Of a stretch of DNA of 45,488 nucleotides, positions 8,673 through 17,873 are shown one piece after another; the stretch's first letter is position 1, and each line of letters opens with the position of its first letter. Below the pieces are notes generated by a model that searched no databases, had not been told where the DNA came from, and saw only the letters and a program-made list of their open reading frames with translations. Location of the stretch: NCBI GenBank assembly GCA_018266875.1, contig JAFDZR010000036.1, positions 1 through 45,488 on the forward strand. The letters are read 5' to 3'. Both the position numbers and the translations under genes were made by a program. Source of the stretch: Bacteroidota bacterium. GTDB taxonomy: Bacteria; Bacteroidota; Ignavibacteria; Tepidaquicellales; Tepidaquicellaceae.

Positions 8673-9499
8673 AGATCAGAGCAAAAGCAGTCCATATTTC
8701 TCTTGTAAGTTTCTGCGTATTGATCTTTGCCGAATCTTCAATTCCGGGAAATAAACTTCCTAAAGTGGATTTTGAATTCAGCGATAAAATCGTTCATACG
8801 ATTATTTATTTCATATTGTATATTTTATTTTTTTATTCCTTAAAATATCAAACTAAAAGTGTTAAATTACAACGTTTTTCATTTGAATTTGCTTTTCTGT
8901 TTACCGTGCTTTATGGAGTGACGGATGAATTTCATCAGTATTTCGTTCCTAACAGGAGCTGTGAATTTTATGATTTACTGGCAGATGCAGCAGGAGCTGC
9001 AATAGGATTGTTAAGCGTAAAATATTTTTTAAATAAAAGAATAATTGTAACTGTTTTGATTGCAGGTTTTTTTCTGACAGGATGCAGTTCATCAGGGGAT
9101 GAACAGGTAAAGGAAGTTCAGAAAAAAGTCAACGCATATATTACGGAAGCCGACTGCTGGATAGATAATATGCCTATGGTTAATAAAACCGGCGGAGCTC
9201 TGAGATTTTTAATTAGCGTGAATATTGAATCAGAAAGCAGAACGGAAAAATATGAAGTCAGGAATTTTAATATTATTCTTGATAATGATACTTTGTTATC
9301 ACAGCCTTTTGATGAATCAGTGTTTGAGACAGTAAAGGGAGTCACCAAAATTAACATCAGTCCGGAAAAAGATTTTGAATATCTGAATAATATAAAAAAG
9401 GATCCGGAATATTCCGAATTCAGATTTGATATATACAGAGGCAATAAAAAAACAGCCAGTGTCAACTCGGGTAAAATAAAAATTTTAAAAACCTATTGA
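8669..9499 (+). CDS. VanZ-like membrane protein with lipoprotein-like C-terminal part
   Basis: Residues 1 to about 124 are a VanZ-family membrane domain with about four transmembrane helices and the family hallmark DEFHQYFVPNRSCEFYD. The remaining 150 residues begin with a textbook type II signal sequence (KR, hydrophobic stretch, LTGC), followed by a soluble domain rich in beta strands and of unknown family. An in-frame TTG at 9008, 11 bases after AGGAG (8992-8996), would start a separate lipoprotein with Cys at residue 26. So this is either a true fusion, a case of two proteins from one frame, or two ancestral genes joined by loss of a stop codon. The TTG start at 8669 overlaps the nnr stop. 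Confidence 0.75.
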   Translation: MKIRAKAVHISLVSFCVLIFAESSIPGNKLPKVDFEFSDKIVHTIIYFILYILFFYSLKYQTKSVKLQRFSFEFAFLFTVLYGVTDEFHQYFVPNRSCEFYDLLADAAGAAIGLLSVKYFLNKRIIVTVLIAGFFLTGCSSSGDEQVKEVQKKVNAYITEADCWIDNMPMVNKTGGALRFLISVNIESESRTEKYEVRNFNIILDNDTLLSQPFDESVFETVKGVTKINISPEKDFEYLNNIKKDPEYSEFRFDIYRGNKKTASVNSGKIKILKTY

Positions 9500-9502
9500 T
9501 AA

Positions 9503-10945
9503 ATGATACAACTACGAGAAATTTATGAAGTAATACCGCTGGTTCTTATAGCTTTTTCCGCGTGTGTAATCCTGCTGATTGAAGCATTCTCAAAAAAGAA
9601 CCAAAGCACAGTTTACGGATTCAGTATTATTGCTGTAGCAGGCGCTATAGCCGCTTCGTTTTTATCCATCAATAAAGAGCTGATAATTTTTAATCAGTTC
9701 CTCAGGATATCAAACGCCTCAATAATGTTCAGTGTAATAATACTGACAGGTGTCCTGATCACCATCATTGCATCAAAGAATTACCTGGAAAAGGAGAATA
9801 TAAATTTCAGCGAATATTATTCGCTCATACTTTTTTCCGTTCTGGGAATGATGCTGATGGTCTCTGCGAATGACATCCTGATAATCTTCATAGGTCTTGA
9901 ACTCATGTCAGTCTGCTTTTATGTGCTTGCAGGATTTCTAAGGCTCAGACAAAAATCCAACGAAAGCGCACTGAAATATTTTCTTCTCGGCGCATTTATA
10001 ACCGGGTTTATACTTTACGGTATTGCACTGATATACGGAGTCAGCGGAACCACAAATCTCTCTGAAATTTATCTGAATAAAAAACTTTTCACAAACTATG
10101 TTTTCATAGTCGGTTTTGCTCTTTTCATGATCGGGTTTTTGTTCAAGATCGGAGTATTTCCGTTTCACATGTGGATACCCGACGTTTATGACGGAGCTCC
10201 GACAATTGTATCGGGAATGCTTTCAACTGCGGGAAAGATAGCGGCAGTCGGCACAATACTGCCGTTCATACTCGGCGTAAACATTGTAAATTTCAAACTC
10301 ATTTTTTCAGTGGCAGCGGTTGCAACAATGATGTACGGAAACATTATTGCTCTGGCTCAGACAAATATTAAAAGACTTCTTGCTTATTCATCAATAGCGA
10401 GCGCAGGATATATTTTCGTCGGCGTCGCTGCAATGAATGAATTCGCTCTGAAGGGAATTGCATATTATCTGATTGCATATACATTTATGCAGCTCGGTGC
10501 ATTTATCATAGTTTCACTGCTTGAAAAAAGAGATGACGGTTCAAGAGATTACAAGAACATTGACATAGATTTTTATAAAGGTCTCGGAAAAAGAAATCCT
10601 TTGCTGGCAACTTTTCTGACAATATTTTTATTTTCACTTGCCGGCATTCCGCCGTTTGCAGGATTCTGGGGAAAGTATTATCTTTTCTATGCGGCTATTC
10701 AGGCAAATCTGATATGGCTGTCGGTGATCGGCATTCTGCTCAGTCTGGTAGGTGTATACTATTATTTAAAGATCACTGTTTATATGTGGTTCAGTGATTC
10801 ATCTGAAGAGGTAATGGATTCATATGTTAAAGAACCGGCAAGCGGCACGGGAATTTTTGCAACCTCGCTTGCAGTTATAGGAACCGTAGTGCTTGGAGTG
10901 GATCCGAATTTATTCTTCAGATTATTCAAACTTATATTGGAGTAG
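9503..10945 (+). CDS. nuoN: NADH-quinone oxidoreductase subunit N
   Basis: NuoN is an antiporter-like proton-pumping membrane subunit of complex I. The 480 residues and about 14 hydrophobic helices are as expected. Diagnostic blocks are IFIGLELMSVCFYVLAG, ESALKYFLLGAF, GVFPFHMWIPDVYDGAP, and NIKRLLAYSSIASAGY, carrying the conserved Glu and Lys residues of the proton path. No other nuo gene is in this window; the neighbours are a VanZ-like gene and a VWA gene, so it is separated from the usual nuoA-M block, at least on this side. The start ATG is 3 bases after the previous stop, so it is part of the same operon. Confidence 0.95.
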   Translation: MIQLREIYEVIPLVLIAFSACVILLIEAFSKKNQSTVYGFSIIAVAGAIAASFLSINKELIIFNQFLRISNASIMFSVIILTGVLITIIASKNYLEKENINFSEYYSLILFSVLGMMLMVSANDILIIFIGLELMSVCFYVLAGFLRLRQKSNESALKYFLLGAFITGFILYGIALIYGVSGTTNLSEIYLNKKLFTNYVFIVGFALFMIGFLFKIGVFPFHMWIPDVYDGAPTIVSGMLSTAGKIAAVGTILPFILGVNIVNFKLIFSVAAVATMMYGNIIALAQTNIKRLLAYSSIASAGYIFVGVAAMNEFALKGIAYYLIAYTFMQLGAFIIVSLLEKRDDGSRDYKNIDIDFYKGLGKRNPLLATFLTIFLFSLAGIPPFAGFWGKYYLFYAAIQANLIWLSVIGILLSLVGVYYYLKITVYMWFSDSSEEVMDSYVKEPASGTGIFATSLAVIGTVVLGVDPNLFFRLFKLILE

Positions 10946-10949
10946 TTTC

Positions 10950-12047
10950 ATGGCAGTAAATATTCTTTATTCAAAATGGCGTCCCGATTCGATGACGGAT
11001 GAAAAGAGACTTGAGAATCTTATCTCAATTTTCAGCTATCTGCTGATTCAGACAAACGGTGATGTTAATGAAGCGCTTGACTGGATGGAGCAGCTGAACG
11101 ACAATTACAAACTCTTCGATAAAGACATGACCTTCGGGGATTTTGTGGATGAACTTAAAAAGCAGGGATACATAGCAGAGAAAGAAGGAATGAAAATTAT
11201 TACTGCAAAAGGTTCACAGAGAATTAGGACCGAATCGCTGAGGAAAATATTTTCCGGACTAAAGCCGGATACATCGGGGTTTCATGAATCAGGAAAATCG
11301 GGAAGGGGAGTGGATAAGCTCAGCGAAATAAAGAAATTTGAATTCGGAGATCAGGTCACGAATATAGATCTTACTTCAACAATAAAGAATGCATTCTTAA
11401 AATCCGACATTAATAATTTCAGACTTACTGAAGCGGACATTGATGTATATGAGACAGAGCACATGACAAGCTGCGCAACAGTATTAATGATCGATATTTC
11501 ACACAGCATGATACTTTACGGAGAGGACAGGATCACTCCTGCGAAGGAAGTTGCGCTCGGACTGTCCGAACTTATTTTATCCAAATATCCTAAAGACAAA
11601 CTCAACATCGTTGTATTCGGGGATGACGCAAGAGAAATTACAGTAAGGGATCTTACTTTTCTCACCGTTGGTCCTTTTCACACAAACACACAGGCGGGAC
11701 TCCGCCTCGCAAGACAGATCCTGAAAAAGAAAGGCTCAGTTAATAAACAGATCATAATGATAACCGACGGAAAGCCGTCAGCTTTATTTACCGATGACGG
11801 AAGGATCTATAAAAATTCTTTCGGACTCGATCCGAAGATTGTCAATAAGACTCTTGACGAAGCCGTTGCATGCAGAAAAGACAAGATCAAGATCACTACT
11901 TTCATGATAGCTCAGGATCAGTATCTTGTGAATTTCATACAGGAATTCACAAAAGCCAATAACGGCAAAGCGTATTATTCAGATCTCGATAATCTCGGTC
12001 AGCAGATATTCGTAGATTATCTCCGTAACAGAAAAAGATTTGACTGA
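10950..12047 (+). CDS. VWA-domain protein
   Basis: The open frame extends back into nuoN, but the best start is the ATG at 10950, preceded by GGAG at 10939-10942, giving 365 residues. Residues about 175-350 (from this start) form a von Willebrand factor A domain with a complete MIDAS: D-I-S-H-S after the first strand, a Thr in HTNTQAG, and an Asp in MITDGKPS. The N-terminal 160 residues are helical and charged with no signal peptide, so it acts in the cytoplasm. Such proteins often partner a MoxR-type AAA+ ATPase, but none is in the window. It is 4 bases after nuoN and 5 bases before the next gene. Confidence 0.82.
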   Translation: MAVNILYSKWRPDSMTDEKRLENLISIFSYLLIQTNGDVNEALDWMEQLNDNYKLFDKDMTFGDFVDELKKQGYIAEKEGMKIITAKGSQRIRTESLRKIFSGLKPDTSGFHESGKSGRGVDKLSEIKKFEFGDQVTNIDLTSTIKNAFLKSDINNFRLTEADIDVYETEHMTSCATVLMIDISHSMILYGEDRITPAKEVALGLSELILSKYPKDKLNIVVFGDDAREITVRDLTFLTVGPFHTNTQAGLRLARQILKKKGSVNKQIIMITDGKPSALFTDDGRIYKNSFGLDPKIVNKTLDEAVACRKDKIKITTFMIAQDQYLVNFIQEFTKANNGKAYYSDLDNLGQQIFVDYLRNRKRFD

Positions 12048-12052
12048 ACGTT

Positions 12053-12898
12053 TTGAAGATCACATTAATATTTTCCATTCTCTTAATTTCAATAATAATT
12101 TCAGGTATTACAAAAGCATCTGAGGACAGTTTGTATTTTTTTTCCTCAGATAAAGTTTTCATTCCAACCGAATCGAGTGTTATAGAATCGAGGATCGGGG
12201 TAACGAAATATACTGACAGCAGATTCCTTGAACTCAACATTGGAGCAAGCGCTGATCTGCTCGGACTTAAGAAAGGTAATTCAGTTTATTCTTTCGGTAT
12301 AGATTTCTTTACTTATTCAAATCTGCGAAATGAAAATAATTTCAAATTTCCTGTTGATGCGATCGACTATTTATTCGGAGTGAATTTTAATGCCTTTAGA
12401 AAGATAAACGCCGGGTATGACATTTCCGGAAGATTAAGGTTATCCCATATTTCATCGCACTTTGAGGACGGACATATTTACGAAAGGACGGATACGATAT
12501 TTACCCCGGTTGTATTCAGCAAGGAGTTTCTGGATCTCGCTTTTGTAAACAGTTACAGACCTGAGAATAATATTGAACTGAAAAGCATGATAGCGCTGAA
12601 TTATATTTTTCACGCAATACCTAAAGAGATCTCAAAATTCTCAGGACAGATAGGGCTGGAGGGGAACTATTATTTCAGTAAAGTCACATCAGTTTATCTG
12701 TCTAATGACATAAACATTGCATCAGTAAACGGAAGAACCAATCTCAACAATAATCTGGAAGCCGGACTTTCATTTGGTAAAAGAAATTCAAGAAAAATCA
12801 GATTATATTACAGATATTATGACGGGCAGGATTACAGGGGACAGTATTACGGAAAGTATTTTAATTACAATGGAATTGGTATTAAGTTCAGCATATAA
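12053..12898 (+). CDS. Outer-membrane beta-barrel protein, DUF1207-like
   Basis: A signal peptide (about residues 1-22, cut near TKASEDS) is followed by many amphipathic beta strands and a C-terminal phenylalanine-rich strand ending in KFSI, as in an outer-membrane barrel. The pattern GRLRLSHISSHFEDG and the closing DYRGQYYGKYFNYNGIGIKF resemble the DUF1207 family; that match is judged by eye. Start is TTG at 12053, 5 bases after the VWA stop. It sits between a cytoplasmic VWA protein and an extracytoplasmic NHL propeller, suggesting one operon with envelope functions. Role unknown. Confidence 0.6.
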   Translation: MKITLIFSILLISIIISGITKASEDSLYFFSSDKVFIPTESSVIESRIGVTKYTDSRFLELNIGASADLLGLKKGNSVYSFGIDFFTYSNLRNENNFKFPVDAIDYLFGVNFNAFRKINAGYDISGRLRLSHISSHFEDGHIYERTDTIFTPVVFSKEFLDLAFVNSYRPENNIELKSMIALNYIFHAIPKEISKFSGQIGLEGNYYFSKVTSVYLSNDINIASVNGRTNLNNNLEAGLSFGKRNSRKIRLYYRYYDGQDYRGQYYGKYFNYNGIGIKFSI

Positions 12899-12907
12899 AA
12901 ATCAGAA

Positions 12908-13753
12908 ATGATACTTTTATTATTTTTTAATTTTCTATTCGCCGGCAGCGACAGTCTGCTTGTTAAGGAAAAAGAAATTACGGGTTATTCGAATGCGGTT
13001 TCAATGACAATTGATGCCAAGGAAAATCTGTATGTACTGGATGCCGACCGAAATGAAATACTAAAATATGATACCGGTCTGGAGTTAGTCAAAAGGAACG
13101 GCAAACAGGGATGGGATAAGGGACAGTTTGATTCGCCTACGAATATTGACGGATCGTCGGGACTTGATATTTTTGTTTCCGACGGAAAGAACAGAAGAAT
13201 ACAAAGGTTTGATCTGAATCTTAATTTCATTGCATCACTCAATACTGCTTTAACAGATTTTCCGAGCGATCTTCAGTTCAACACTCCTCTCGCAACTCTT
13301 GTGCTGAACACCAAAGAGCTTTATGTAATAGACAGTGACAATAACAGGATCGTAATATACAAGGACGGAAAGGAACCGTCAAATGTCTTCGGAGATTACA
13401 AGTCCGGCAAAGGCGAACTGCGCAGACCTGTCAGGATACTCAAAGACGCCGCGAATTTTATTTATGTTCTTGACAAGGAGACCGCTTCAATACTTTCGTT
13501 TGACAATCTGGGAAATTATCTCAGTAAATATTCCGTGAAAAATCTGGAAACCTTTGCGATAAGGGACAATAAAATGTATCTCTTTGACGGGAAAAGCATT
13601 ACCGTCTACGACCTGACAACCAGGGATCTGCTGAAAAAGGTTTTTCTTCCCGCCGGCACTAAAAGAAAATATTTCACTGATCTGCTTGTACTAAGCGGAG
13701 AAAGGTATTTACTATTAGGAAAAAAAAGTTTAAGTTTGTGGAGGCAAAATTAA
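12908..13753 (+). CDS. Secreted NHL-repeat beta-propeller protein
   Basis: Residues 1-12 form a short hydrophobic signal (MILLLFFNFLFAGS). Thereafter repeating blocks of about 45 residues carry the NHL pattern (ENLYVLDADRNEILKYD, DIFVSDGKNRRIQRFD, KELYVIDSDNNRIVIYK, NFIYVLDKETASILSFD), consistent with a six-bladed propeller. NHL propellers are protein- or ligand-binding scaffolds rather than enzymes in most cases. It is 9 bases after the barrel gene, so probably co-transcribed and possibly its periplasmic partner. The signal is unusually short, and an upstream start is not visible. Confidence 0.75.
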   Translation: MILLLFFNFLFAGSDSLLVKEKEITGYSNAVSMTIDAKENLYVLDADRNEILKYDTGLELVKRNGKQGWDKGQFDSPTNIDGSSGLDIFVSDGKNRRIQRFDLNLNFIASLNTALTDFPSDLQFNTPLATLVLNTKELYVIDSDNNRIVIYKDGKEPSNVFGDYKSGKGELRRPVRILKDAANFIYVLDKETASILSFDNLGNYLSKYSVKNLETFAIRDNKMYLFDGKSITVYDLTTRDLLKKVFLPAGTKRKYFTDLLVLSGERYLLLGKKSLSLWRQN

Positions 13754-13771
13754 ACAAAGGAGGATATTGCT

Positions 13772-14200
13772 ATGCGAGGCCTAAACAAAGTAATGCTGAT
13801 CGGAAACGTTCAACCGAATGATCCCGAACTAAAGTACACACCAAACGGAACTGCAGTCTGTAAATTCAAATTAGTCACGTCGGAAACCTACAAGGACAGC
13901 GAAGGAAAACAGATTGACAGAGCTGAATGGCACAGGATAGTCGTCTGGGGAAAGCTCGGTGAAACCTGCAGTACATATCTCAAAAAAGGAAGCAGGATCT
14001 ACCTTGAAGGCAGGATAAGGACTCCGGATACTTATGAAAAAGACGGTAAGACAATTTATCCTTCAGCAGAAATAATCATGGATTCGCTGCTTATGCTTGA
14101 TTCAAAACCATCTGATCAGTCAAACGGCAAAAAGGAAACCAGTACAGCTGCAGAGAACGTATCTGATAAAACAAATGATTCGGATGATCTTCCGTTTTAG
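13772..14200 (+). CDS. ssb: Single-stranded DNA-binding protein
   Basis: SSB coats single-stranded DNA during replication, repair and recombination. Residues 1-110 are the OB fold (LNKVMLIGNVQ, EWHRIVVWGKLGE, GSRIYLEGRI), followed by a disordered linker and the acidic tip DSDDLPF that recruits partner proteins such as PriA, whose gene is also in this window but not adjacent. The strong RBS AAAGGAGG is 9 bases before the ATG. A -7-like TAAGTTTG (13731-13738) inside the end of the NHL gene could give it a separate promoter, though no -33 box is evident. It ends 1 base before a convergent gene. Confidence 0.96.
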   Translation: MRGLNKVMLIGNVQPNDPELKYTPNGTAVCKFKLVTSETYKDSEGKQIDRAEWHRIVVWGKLGETCSTYLKKGSRIYLEGRIRTPDTYEKDGKTIYPSAEIIMDSLLMLDSKPSDQSNGKKETSTAAENVSDKTNDSDDLPF

Positions 14201-14201
14201 A

Positions 14202-15032
14202 TCAATAGAACATCAGTTTCATGCAGAATACGCTTCCGCCTGATTTAATAAATTCAGTGGTTTCAGTCTCAATCAGACTGAAGCCACTTTCTTTTATATC
14301 TTTGCTGAATATTCTGCTGCCTCTCTGGACGATTACATTTTTTCCGTCGGGGCAGTGACAATTGCATACAAAGTATTTCAGATTTTCATCTGTGTCTGCT
14401 GTGATTACTTTACTGAAACTGGACCTAAGTTCCTTAAGTGAATCTTCATCAAAGGCATTCTCGGCAATAACAGCAGTTTCACTATTCAAAACAGAAAGAC
14501 AAGTGTCTAAATGATATAGAAACGGATTTATCAGTTTAAGTTTAACTACCTTAAAGTCAGTATAGTTAGAGATGTAATCGTAAGTGATTTCCTGCGTCCT
14601 GAATCCGTATCCGCCGAAGAGAATATTTCTTTGAAAATCGATAACGCAGTCACCCATAGATTCAAAATATTCAACATCTCCGGGTAATTCAAGAACTCTA
14701 TATCCGAGATTTTCATAAAATTTCCTGAAATGCCTGACCTCTTCCTTTCTCTGCTCATTTTTCATTTTACTGAGGATCACGCTTTTATTTCCGTTTTTAT
14801 CAACAAAGGGAAGCGACTGATTTGCCGTGAAGACCATGTCAACAAGTCCTTCTCCGGGCGGTATGAGAATTACTTCAAATCCAAGAGACTCATAAACAGA
14901 CTTCAGATCTTCCCACTGTTTCAATGCTGAATTTTTATCAACTTTGCCGATATTATCTTTCATGAATTCATTTCCGGAGTAATTGACTTCAAAATAATCC
15001 GGTCTGCACATTAAAATTTTCTCAGGTTTCAT
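14202..15032 (-). CDS. DDAH/amidinotransferase-family hydrolase
   Basis: This belongs to the guanidino-modifying superfamily with dimethylarginine dimethylaminohydrolase, arginine deiminase and amidinotransferases. The catalytic set is complete by position: D65 in VDMVFTANQ, E124 in YFESMGD, H174 in LYHLDTCLS and the nucleophile C270 in GGSVFCM. At 276 residues it is a cytoplasmic five-bladed propeller. The substrate could be methylated arginine, arginine or another guanidine, and sequence alone does not decide. It is monocistronic and converges on ssb with a single base between the stops. The window also has an arginine decarboxylase, but no direct link is shown. Confidence 0.82.
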   Translation of the reverse strand: MKPEKILMCRPDYFEVNYSGNEFMKDNIGKVDKNSALKQWEDLKSVYESLGFEVILIPPGEGLVDMVFTANQSLPFVDKNGNKSVILSKMKNEQRKEEVRHFRKFYENLGYRVLELPGDVEYFESMGDCVIDFQRNILFGGYGFRTQEITYDYISNYTDFKVVKLKLINPFLYHLDTCLSVLNSETAVIAENAFDEDSLKELRSSFSKVITADTDENLKYFVCNCHCPDGKNVIVQRGSRIFSKDIKESGFSLIETETTEFIKSGGSVFCMKLMFY

Positions 15033-15124
15033 ATTTAATCTAATTGACTGTATTTTTTGATTAGTAATTTGTTATTTGAATGTAAATACTGTTATAAAAA
15101 TAATTTAAAATTATCCGATATTAA

Positions 15125-15577
15125 ATGTACATTTTTGAGAAAAGCGTTCTGATCAACTGCACTATTGAAAAAGCATTCAGATTTCATTCCGATACAAATA
15201 ATCTTGCAAAGATTTCTCCTGATAATATAAAAGTCAGGATAATGCAGCTTGATCTTCCTGTAAAGGAGGGAAGTCATATCATTTTAAAGATCAGGCAGTT
15301 CGGATTTCTCAGCACAGTTTGGGAACTTGTGATTAAGAATTACAGGGAGAATTACCTGATCACGGACAAACTCATAAAAGGACCTTTTAAATTCTGGGAA
15401 CATGACCACATTTTTGAAGACAGGGAAGGGAAGACGCTGATGACAGACAGATTGAAGTATGAGATCCCTTTCGGGATATTCGGGAAAGCTGCGCATTCGA
15501 TTTTCATAAAGAGCCAGATAGAAGAGCAGTTCAGATTGAGGCATGAAAAAACGAAAGCTGTACTTGAGGAAAAATAA
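15125..15577 (+). CDS. SRPBCC-fold ligand-binding protein
   Basis: The 150 residues fit the START/SRPBCC helix-grip fold, with the family opening FEKSVLINCTIEKAFRFHSD, central strands and the long C-terminal helix. Similar small proteins are described as cyclase/dehydrase-like or polyketide cyclase-like, or as having no assigned function. They bind a hydrophobic ligand in a deep cavity. There is no signal peptide. It precedes an enoyl-CoA hydratase by 62 bases, which may be a chance neighbour. Start is ATG at 15125. Confidence 0.78.
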   Translation: MYIFEKSVLINCTIEKAFRFHSDTNNLAKISPDNIKVRIMQLDLPVKEGSHIILKIRQFGFLSTVWELVIKNYRENYLITDKLIKGPFKFWEHDHIFEDREGKTLMTDRLKYEIPFGIFGKAAHSIFIKSQIEEQFRLRHEKTKAVLEEK

Positions 15578-15639
15578 TATTCAAAACTTCAGTTAATTTT
15601 AAAATTAATATAGTTAATTTTCATTCAAATTTAAAAAAT

Positions 15640-16419
15640 ATGTTCAATACGATAATATTTGAGAAAAAGGAAAATGTATTATACATCACTCTGAACAGAC
15701 CGGATGTATACAACGCTTTCAACGGAGAAATGCTCACTGAACTTCATGAAGCTTTTGTGAAAGCTTCTGAAGATGATGAAGTCAGATGTGTTGTCCTCAC
15801 GGGAGCGGGAAGGGCTTTCTGCTCAGGTCAGGACCTTAAGGATTTCAATGAGAAAAAGTCTACCTTTAAAGAAGTGCTCGAGAATAAATATAATCCTCTG
15901 ATTAAAAAGATCGCTGACCTGAGGAAACCGGTCATCTGCTCCCTTAACGGAGTTGCCGCCGGAGCGGGAATGTCACTTGCTCTTGCTTGTGATTACAGGA
16001 TCGGTGTTGAGAGTTCGTCAATGACAGAGGTTTTCATCAATGTCGGACTTGTTCCCGACAGCGGATCGTCTTTTTTTCTGCCGAGGATAGTCGGATATGC
16101 CAAAGCATTTGAACTCTGCGTCACAGGTGAAAAGATCACAGCGCAGGAAGCGCTGAAGCTCGGTCTGCTGAACAAAGTAGTATCGAATTCTTTCTTATTA
16201 AAAAAATACACTGACATTACAGCAAAGCAGTTTTCATCAAAACCGACGGCGGCAGTAGGCATGATTAAGGATCTTCTTATGGGATCATTTGAATCCGGTC
16301 TTGAGGAAATTCTTAAAAAGGAAATCGAATATCAGCAGATAGCAGGCGGTACAAATGATTTCAGGGAAGGAATTAATTCATTTCTTGAAAAAAGGAAACC
16401 GGTATTCAAAGGTAATTAA
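15640..16419 (+). CDS. Enoyl-CoA hydratase/isomerase, PaaG-like
   Basis: A crotonase-fold enzyme acting on enoyl-CoA thioesters. The oxyanion-hole blocks are RAFCSGQDLKDF and NGVAAGAGMSLALACDYR. The segment FINVGLVPDSGSSFFLPRIVG carries Asp at the position occupied by the catalytic acid in PaaG-type isomerases of phenylacetate degradation, rather than the two Glu residues of classic hydratases. No other paa genes are nearby, so the pathway is uncertain; fatty acid or aromatic catabolism both fit. Length 259 is typical. It is followed after 52 bases by an unrelated protease gene. Confidence 0.9.
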   Translation: MFNTIIFEKKENVLYITLNRPDVYNAFNGEMLTELHEAFVKASEDDEVRCVVLTGAGRAFCSGQDLKDFNEKKSTFKEVLENKYNPLIKKIADLRKPVICSLNGVAAGAGMSLALACDYRIGVESSSMTEVFINVGLVPDSGSSFFLPRIVGYAKAFELCVTGEKITAQEALKLGLLNKVVSNSFLLKKYTDITAKQFSSKPTAAVGMIKDLLMGSFESGLEEILKKEIEYQQIAGGTNDFREGINSFLEKRKPVFKGN

Positions 16420-16471
16420 TAAAAGGAACTTATACATATTCATTTAGTTGAACAGAAGTACTTATTAATCA

Positions 16472-17329
16472 ATGACAGTCATCAGAAATAAATTCAGAAA
16501 AAACTTCGCGGGACTAACAACGCTTATCCTTATCTCATCTGCATTTGTGATATCGGGGATCTACAGCTGCAGCTCGAATATTTATTCGGTTGATGACGAC
16601 GTAAAACTCGGTAAAGAAATTGAGCAGCAGATAAATGAAGATCCGAAACAGTTCCCGATAATGAAAGATCATCAGGAAATTAAAAATTATGTAAACGGAC
16701 TTGGAAGATATGTGCTTAATAATTCAAATTTAATAAAATATAAAAGTATTTTCCCCTACAAATTCGAAGTAATACAGGATGACAGTACAGTAAATGCATT
16801 TTGCATTCCGGGAGGTTACATTTATGTTTATACCGGGCTTATGAAATTTCTCGATAATGAGGCTGCGCTGATAGGCGTGATCGGACATGAAATTGCCCAC
16901 GCTGAAAGAAGGCATATGACACAGCGTCTGACTTCATATTACGGAGTCAGCATTATTCTGAGTTTTATACTCGGAAGCAATCCGAGCGCGCTGGGAGAGA
17001 TCGCCGCAAATTTATTTGTAGGACTGGGATTCCTTGCAAACAGCAGAGCCGACGAAGAGGAAGCTGACAATTATTCCATCAGCTATTTGACCGGAACAAA
17101 ATATTTCCCCGGCGGCATTCTGAATTTTTTTGATAAAATAAGGGAAGAGCAGAAAAAGAAAGGTCAGACTCCCGGTGATCTGGAAAGACTTCTTGCAACG
17201 CATCCGCTTCCGCAGGACAGGATAGACAATGTAAACCTGAAGCTAAGCAAAATAAAACCCAGACCAGATCCGAACAAGGGTCTGTTTAAAAATGAATATC
17301 AGCAGATGAAAGAGAAACTGCCTAAATAA
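16472..17329 (+). CDS. M48-family metalloprotease, probable lipoprotein
   Basis: The zinc motif HEIAH is at residues 139-143 and the third ligand Glu lies in NSRADEEEADNY (about 197), as in BepA/LoiP-type M48 proteases that police outer-membrane protein assembly. A hydrophobic segment at 14-32 ends in GIYSC; the Cys at 33 could be lipidated although the lipobox is not canonical (Tyr at -2). The protein should sit in the periplasm. No TPR repeats follow the protease domain, so it is the short form (285 residues). A small secreted protein follows 22 bases on and may be co-transcribed. Confidence 0.87.
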   Translation: MTVIRNKFRKNFAGLTTLILISSAFVISGIYSCSSNIYSVDDDVKLGKEIEQQINEDPKQFPIMKDHQEIKNYVNGLGRYVLNNSNLIKYKSIFPYKFEVIQDDSTVNAFCIPGGYIYVYTGLMKFLDNEAALIGVIGHEIAHAERRHMTQRLTSYYGVSIILSFILGSNPSALGEIAANLFVGLGFLANSRADEEEADNYSISYLTGTKYFPGGILNFFDKIREEQKKKGQTPGDLERLLATHPLPQDRIDNVNLKLSKIKPRPDPNKGLFKNEYQQMKEKLPK

Positions 17330-17351
17330 TTTTCCATAAATAAAAATAAAA

Positions 17352-17870
17352 ATGAAAACACTAACAATAATTGCAATATTATTTTTTATCTTTTCCGGGA
17401 ATACGTTTTCCCAGGACAAGATAGAAATTAAAGACAGTAATTATAAATTCAAATTCGATCTGCCCAAGGGCTGGAAGGAAAGAAAAGTAGAGGAAACGAA
17501 TAAGAAAGACGCAATATCATATACTTTTGACAGGGAAGACGGCAAGATAGCGATCATGCTGCTTGCGTTTAAAGTAAATGAAGTAAAAAATCTCAATGAC
17601 TTTGTGTACACACTGGAAAAAGACCTGACTCTAAACATTCCGAAAATTGACGGTGATTACACTGATTTTGATTCGGGAAATTATGACGGGAAAAGCGCTA
17701 TGTATAAGGATTCTGAATTTACTGAAATGCTTTACTATTACAGAACAAAAATAAACGATGGCAGCAATTACACATATCTGCTGAGGTTCATTGTTCCGTC
17801 CACCAGATTTCATTCGGATATAAAGACTGAGATAACGAAGCTGGCGGAGAATTTTTCACCTGAGCTTTAA
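17352..17870 (+). CDS. Secreted protein of unknown function, PsbP/DUF1795-like
   Basis: Residues 1-20 are a clear signal peptide ending FSQ-D. The mature 150 residues begin with a strand and FDLPKGWKERKVEE, a motif often seen at the start of PsbP-like and DUF1795-like folds in Bacteroidota secreted proteins. The rest is alternating beta strands and two helices. I cannot name a family with confidence. It follows the M48 protease gene closely and ends 3 bases from a convergent gene. A role in stress or envelope homeostasis would be a guess. Confidence 0.7.
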   Translation: MKTLTIIAILFFIFSGNTFSQDKIEIKDSNYKFKFDLPKGWKERKVEETNKKDAISYTFDREDGKIAIMLLAFKVNEVKNLNDFVYTLEKDLTLNIPKIDGDYTDFDSGNYDGKSAMYKDSEFTEMLYYYRTKINDGSNYTYLLRFIVPSTRFHSDIKTEITKLAENFSPEL

Positions 17871-17873
17871 GGA

